Source: Verrucomicrobiota bacterium (GTDB taxonomy: Bacteria; Verrucomicrobiota; Verrucomicrobiia; Limisphaerales; JADLHS01). From it: DNA of 8,790 nucleotides. This document shows positions 5,702 through 8,790 of this stretch, piece by piece. The first letter of the stretch is position 1. Each line of letters opens with the position of its first letter. Both the position numbers and the translations under genes were made by a program. The stretch covers positions 1 through 8,790 of the forward strand of contig JANYBF010000004.1 in NCBI GenBank assembly GCA_025360895.1, in the 5' to 3' direction. The notes under the pieces are model-generated. The model worked only from the letters and a program-made list of their open reading frames with translations, had not been told where the DNA came from and searched no databases.

Positions 5702-6985
5702 TTACGGCTTCGCGGCCAGCGCGGCGCAGACCAGTTCCTCGTCGTTGCGGGCAAAGACACAACGGTTGGCGAAAACCGGCGGCACCCAAGCAAGCCTTCG
5801 AGTCGCCAAAATTGAAGTTGGTTTGAGCAGATGCACCCGGCTGATCTCCCGGTAGCCTTGGGGCGTGAGTTCCGCCCGAATCAAGTTTCCTTCGTCCGTA
5901 AAAAGAAACACGGCCTCACCATTAGGCGTCAGGTGGATGCTGGCGCCGAATTTCAGCCCGGTCACGTTGGTTGTGCCCCAAACCTGTTTGCCGGTACCGG
6001 CTTCGAGGCAGACCAGTTCGCCGCTGGATTTCGCGGAGTAAACGTAGTCGCCCTGCAACAGCGGCGTCGAAGTGTTGCTCAAGATTCGTTTGGCAGCGGC
6101 TCTCGATTCCGGCCAGAGCACCTTGGCGGTCGGTTGGTCGGCGTTTAATTCAAACATCAAGCCGGAAATCAGCAACCGATCTTTCTGAACGACCGGAGTG
6201 GGAATCGAATCGTTGCCGCTCGTTACCATCATTTCCCGCCAGTAAGTTTCGCCCGTGACTGGATTCAAGGAAGTCACAGACGAGCCAGTCCAGACGATCA
6301 ACTGCCGTTTCCCGCCGGCCACGACAATCATGGGTGAACTACTGGACTTGGGGTCATCCAACGCCTTCCAAACCTCCTTCCCCGTCCGCTTGTCGAGTGC
6401 GACGACACAGCCACCCGGCCTGGCGCCGGCGACCAGGATCAAAAGATTCCCCTCAATCAACGGTGACCCACGGACACTCAGTATCCCGACTTCGTATTTC
6501 GTGTCCAAATGGATTTCCCAAATGACTTTGCCGCTGAGCGCGTCCAGACAATCCACCTGACCGCTTCGGCCCTGCCAGTAAACCTTTCCGGCCTCGACGA
6601 TCAGTGTCGCGGCCGGACCGCCGCCTTGCTCGGGGTTGAACGCAAATTCCGGGTAAACCAATTCGGACTCCCGGCTCCAGAGCAGCTTGCCGGTCGATTC
6701 CTTGAAGCAGTGGATGCGCTCCCAGGCCTTGGGTTTGTCCAACCGCATGTCGGTCAGGAAAACCCGGCCTCCGGCCACGACCGGACTTGACCAGCCCGGG
6801 CCCACGGACACGCGCCAGCGGATCTTCAATCCTTCCGCCGGGAAGGTTTTGAGAATGCCGGTTTCCTTCCAGACGCCATCGCGATTCGGTCCACGAAACT
6901 GCGGCCAATCCGCCGACTGCGCGGCGAGGGGCAGTAACAGCGACAAGCCGAGTGCCGCCATGGGTCGGGTTTGATTGAGGTTCAT
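5702..6985 (-). CDS. Secreted PQQ-like (BamB-like) beta-propeller protein
   Basis: The 427-residue protein starts with a signal peptide (MNLNQTRPMA, hydrophobic core, cleavage at AQSA|D after residue 25). The mature protein begins DWPQFRGPNRDG, a signature of a large PVC family of secreted PQQ-like repeat proteins. At least five blades show the repeat pattern 'hxxLDxxTGKxxW': CFKESTGKLLW, CLDALSGKVIW, ALDKRTGKEVW, SLNPVTGETYW and CLEAGTGKQVW. It therefore forms a beta-propeller outside the cytoplasm. I see no haem-binding CxxCH and no quinoprotein dehydrogenase motif, so a binding or scaffolding role is more likely than PQQ-dependent oxidation. The true role is unknown. Its ATG overlaps the stop of the upstream SGNH gene by four bases (ATGA at 6985-6982), indicating translational coupling, and the isochorismatase-fold gene follows. 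Confidence 0.88.
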   Translation of the reverse strand: MNLNQTRPMAALGLSLLLPLAAQSADWPQFRGPNRDGVWKETGILKTFPAEGLKIRWRVSVGPGWSSPVVAGGRVFLTDMRLDKPKAWERIHCFKESTGKLLWSRESELVYPEFAFNPEQGGGPAATLIVEAGKVYWQGRSGQVDCLDALSGKVIWEIHLDTKYEVGILSVRGSPLIEGNLLILVAGARPGGCVVALDKRTGKEVWKALDDPKSSSSPMIVVAGGKRQLIVWTGSSVTSLNPVTGETYWREMMVTSGNDSIPTPVVQKDRLLISGLMFELNADQPTAKVLWPESRAAAKRILSNTSTPLLQGDYVYSAKSSGELVCLEAGTGKQVWGTTNVTGLKFGASIHLTPNGEAVFLFTDEGNLIRAELTPQGYREISRVHLLKPTSILATRRLAWVPPVFANRCVFARNDEELVCAALAAKP

Positions 6986-8391
6986 GGTGTGGGTGGGTGG
7001 GCGGGCTCGGGGAATAGCGCCATCAGGGTGTCGGCAAACAAGCTCATGCCGCGGGCGTCGGGGTGGTTGATGGAATTTAACATCAGCGTCGAGTACGGAA
7101 TGCCTTGCCGCCAGAGCCGACCGTAGCGCAACGAAGCGTCGGCCAGCGCCAACTGATTTTTTGCCGTGAACAGCCGCAGCCCCTTCACGTAGGGCCGCGG
7201 ATCGTCGTCAATCTCGCGCTCCTGCGTCAGGCCCATCCACTCCGGCCGGACATAATGTGGTGTGAGGATGACCCACTCCGCGCCGATGGTTTTGAAATCG
7301 GCGAGGAGCTTTCCGTAGTAATCCGCCACTTGTGCCTCATTCATCCAGGCGTCGTTGACGAATTCCGACACGATGAGATCGGGCTTTTGCGCGAGTACCT
7401 TCTCGGCGTAATTATGCTCGCTGCCGGGTAATTCGGCGAGGTAGCTCGAGGTGTTGCGTCCGCCCCACGCTTCGGTGATGAGTTCGATTTGCGCTTTTGG
7501 AAAGCGCGCGCGTAGCCGGGTGACGAACTGATCCTGCCAACGCTGATGTTCCCAGTCTGGAACGAACGTACCGACGGTGACGCTGTCGCCCCAAGCCAGT
7601 ATCCGCAACGGCTGACCCGCCCGCAGTTTTGCCATCGTGCGCGACGCAAATTTTTCAGCGGGTGAAGGCTTTGCAATTAGCGATTCGGGAAAAGTGGTTT
7701 CGAGAACCTGGAAGAGATGTTCCGGCTCGAGTTTGGAAATGCGTCCGGGGAGATAGACATTGGCCAAGCGGCGTTCGCCTTCGGCCAAAGCCGGCGGAAC
7801 GGGCGCGGCGGATCGCGCCTCGCCCGGTCGGAGCACGATGCGCCCGTCGTGGGTAAGCACGATCGAATCAAGCCGCAGCAAACCGTGCCGGTAAGTGGCA
7901 AGCACCGGTTGGCCCTCTTTGAGCACGCCGTTTGTTAATCGGCCGATCGTGGCCCACGCGAGGTCCGCCTCGTAATCCGTTCCCCGCGTCAGTTGTGGCG
8001 CATCCTGTTCCGGTCCCGTGTGCAGTTCCAGGCTTTCCGGTTCGAGCAATTGTGGAGTGGTGCATTCCTGCGCCTTGACGGCAGCCAGGGCAGCCCCCTT
8101 CACCCAACCGCCCGCCTTGGGATTAAAGAGCGGCAGGGTGGCAAATTTCTCCGCCTTCACGGTAAGCAACGCTGGTGGCGTAACGTCCAACTTGGCCGTG
8201 ATGGGTTGATCCTCCGCATTGCGGGCAGTGACGCTGATCTGCCAGTCGCCGGTCAAAGTGAGCGTGGCTGGTTCCGGCATCGTCGCCGCGAGGGCAATAC
8301 TCAGGCTAATGAAAAGCGCAAGCAAGCCGGGCAGGGGACTGGCACCGCAAACGTAAATGCCCGGAGCTTTGCGTGACCGCAGAGGAATCAT
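6982..8391 (-). CDS. Exported SGNH/GDSL-type esterase with N-terminal domain
   Basis: With the start at ATG 8391 the protein has 469 residues. It has a basic n-region (RSRK), a hydrophobic segment LLALFISLSIALAA (residues 23-36) and a probable signal cleavage near residue 36. Residues 40-260 look beta-rich and match nothing I can name. Residues 262-465 are an SGNH hydrolase domain. It has block I ILAWGDSVT with nucleophile Ser270, block II EAWGGRNTSSYL (Gly310/311), block III SEFVNDAW (Asn346) and block V NSINHPDARG (His443). Such enzymes deacylate sugars or lipids; the substrate here is unknown. The usual catalytic Asp three residues before His is Ser440. The frame stays open upstream to an ATG at 8568, but the added 59 residues are not signal-like, so 8391 is preferred. 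It is the first gene of the operon and overlaps the propeller gene by ATGA. Confidence 0.87.
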   Translation of the reverse strand: MIPLRSRKAPGIYVCGASPLPGLLALFISLSIALAATMPEPATLTLTGDWQISVTARNAEDQPITAKLDVTPPALLTVKAEKFATLPLFNPKAGGWVKGAALAAVKAQECTTPQLLEPESLELHTGPEQDAPQLTRGTDYEADLAWATIGRLTNGVLKEGQPVLATYRHGLLRLDSIVLTHDGRIVLRPGEARSAAPVPPALAEGERRLANVYLPGRISKLEPEHLFQVLETTFPESLIAKPSPAEKFASRTMAKLRAGQPLRILAWGDSVTVGTFVPDWEHQRWQDQFVTRLRARFPKAQIELITEAWGGRNTSSYLAELPGSEHNYAEKVLAQKPDLIVSEFVNDAWMNEAQVADYYGKLLADFKTIGAEWVILTPHYVRPEWMGLTQEREIDDDPRPYVKGLRLFTAKNQLALADASLRYGRLWRQGIPYSTLMLNSINHPDARGMSLFADTLMALFPEPAHPPTP

Positions 8392-8636
8392 GGGCGCATT
8401 GTCGCGAGGAAGTCGCGTTTCGGCAAGCCCGGGACAATTGGGGTAGTGGCCCCTTTTGAATCCTGACTTTTTTTCTTGGCCAGCCGGAGCGAGATTCGAC
8501 AGGTGAAGAAAAACCATAAACCGAAACGTCCCCAAGACCCCAACCAGCTTGCTCACTCCGTGATGCAAGCTGTTATCAAACTCACAGAATATACCGTCCG
8601 TAAAAAGCGGCGGCGATCAATTCATAATGGTACAAA
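8392..8636. promoter_or_regulatory. Divergent intergenic region with candidate promoter elements
   Basis: This 245-bp stretch separates the minus-strand operon from the plus-strand partial gene. On the minus strand the frame of the SGNH gene is open through most of it, but the reading does not look like protein. Candidate -10 boxes are TATATT on the minus strand (revcomp of about 8586-8591) and CATAAT on the plus strand (8623-8628). Neither has a convincing -35 partner. If CATAAT is used, transcription would begin almost at the ATG at 8637, giving a nearly leaderless mRNA. Confidence 0.3.
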
Positions 8637-8790
8637 ATGAGCGCAACCCAAGCCCCTGAATCTGAGCAACCGTCTGCTGGTCACAAAGACCAAACACCGG
8701 ATCAACCAACCGAACTAAGATGTATCCTATGCGGGCTTCGCGCAGAAGCCCATGAACTTTTTCAAGCCAGTTTTGGCGGTCTGAGTCATT
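8637..8790 (+). CDS. Start of an unrecognised gene with a CxxC motif, cut by the window edge
   Basis: From ATG 8637 the frame is open for 51 codons to the edge. The first 27 residues are polar and rich in Gln, Pro, Glu and Ser, so likely disordered. ELRCILCGLRAEAHELF follows, with Cys29 and Cys32 spaced as a zinc-knuckle half, and His39 and His51 are further possible ligands. No signal peptide is seen, so the product is probably cytoplasmic or membrane-anchored further on. I do not recognise the family. A start at 8627 in another frame gives only a short peptide and is less likely. The gene is divergent from the SGNH operon and lacks a Shine-Dalgarno. Confidence 0.5.
   Translation, partial: MSATQAPESEQPSAGHKDQTPDQPTELRCILCGLRAEAHELFQASFGGLSH
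8733..8751. repeat. 7-bp perfect hairpin inside the right-edge open frame
   Basis: GGGCTTC (8733-8739) and GAAGCCC (8745-8751) are perfect complements around the loop gcgca. A short T-run (8758-8762) lies seven bases further on. It could be a weak terminator or attenuator-like structure if the reading frame is not coding, or simply coding sequence (CGLRAEAH) if it is. Confidence 0.35.

Noticed and set aside
4969..5826. Plus-strand 285-codon ORF
   Set aside because: Antisense to the isochorismatase-fold gene and the end of the propeller gene; Arg/Pro-rich translation without motifs.
5702..6985. PQQ-dependent alcohol dehydrogenase or BamB proper
   Set aside because: No dehydrogenase active-site motifs or cytochrome domain, and the context is not that of outer-membrane assembly genes.
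8392..8568. N-terminal extension of the SGNH protein to ATG 8568
   Set aside because: The added residues do not resemble a signal peptide and would bury the clear signal sequence that starts at 8391.

Overview
The window looks like chromosome from a GC-rich member of the PVC superphylum, most likely a verrucomicrobium. This is inferred from the gene types: an ECF sigma factor of the TIGR02999 type, a WD40 C-terminus of the kind found on Ser/Thr kinases, secreted PQQ-like propeller, SGNH and isochorismatase-fold proteins, a secreted-protein start carrying 'AQSTAFTYNGWL', and few clear Shine-Dalgarno sequences. No ribosomal marker is present to confirm it.

Left part (1-660) is a rearranged scar zone. 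It opens with the last 54 codons of an IS5-type DDE transposase. Facing it on the minus strand is a 41-residue remnant of a secreted protein (436-311) with an intact signal peptide. The remnant loses family resemblance and stops about where the IS end should lie, so the IS probably interrupted that gene. Next comes a stretch of nested inverted repeats (540-656), ending in a 76-bp imperfect palindrome. Directly after it begins the surviving C-terminal part of a WD40-repeat protein whose N-terminal portion, probably a kinase, is missing.

Centre (657-4646, plus strand): the WD40 remnant overlaps the ECF sigma factor gene by ATGA. After 101 bp comes a complete Tat-exported phospholipase C of the phosphocholine-specific family (839 aa).

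Right part (4714-8391, minus strand): three genes for exported proteins run in the order SGNH/GDSL hydrolase, PQQ-like beta-propeller, isochorismatase-fold hydrolase. The first two overlap by ATGA and a 73-bp gap precedes the third, so they look like one operon. It converges on the phospholipase gene without a clear terminator between them. Upstream of the operon is a 245-bp divergent region and then the start of a plus-strand gene with a CxxC motif that runs off the edge.

The sigma factor may control nearby export functions, but nothing in the sequence proves this. The best candidates for something undescribed are the palindromic element at the broken gene junction and the three-gene export operon with its unusual active-site motifs. 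No CRISPR array, tRNA, rRNA or recognisable riboswitch was seen.
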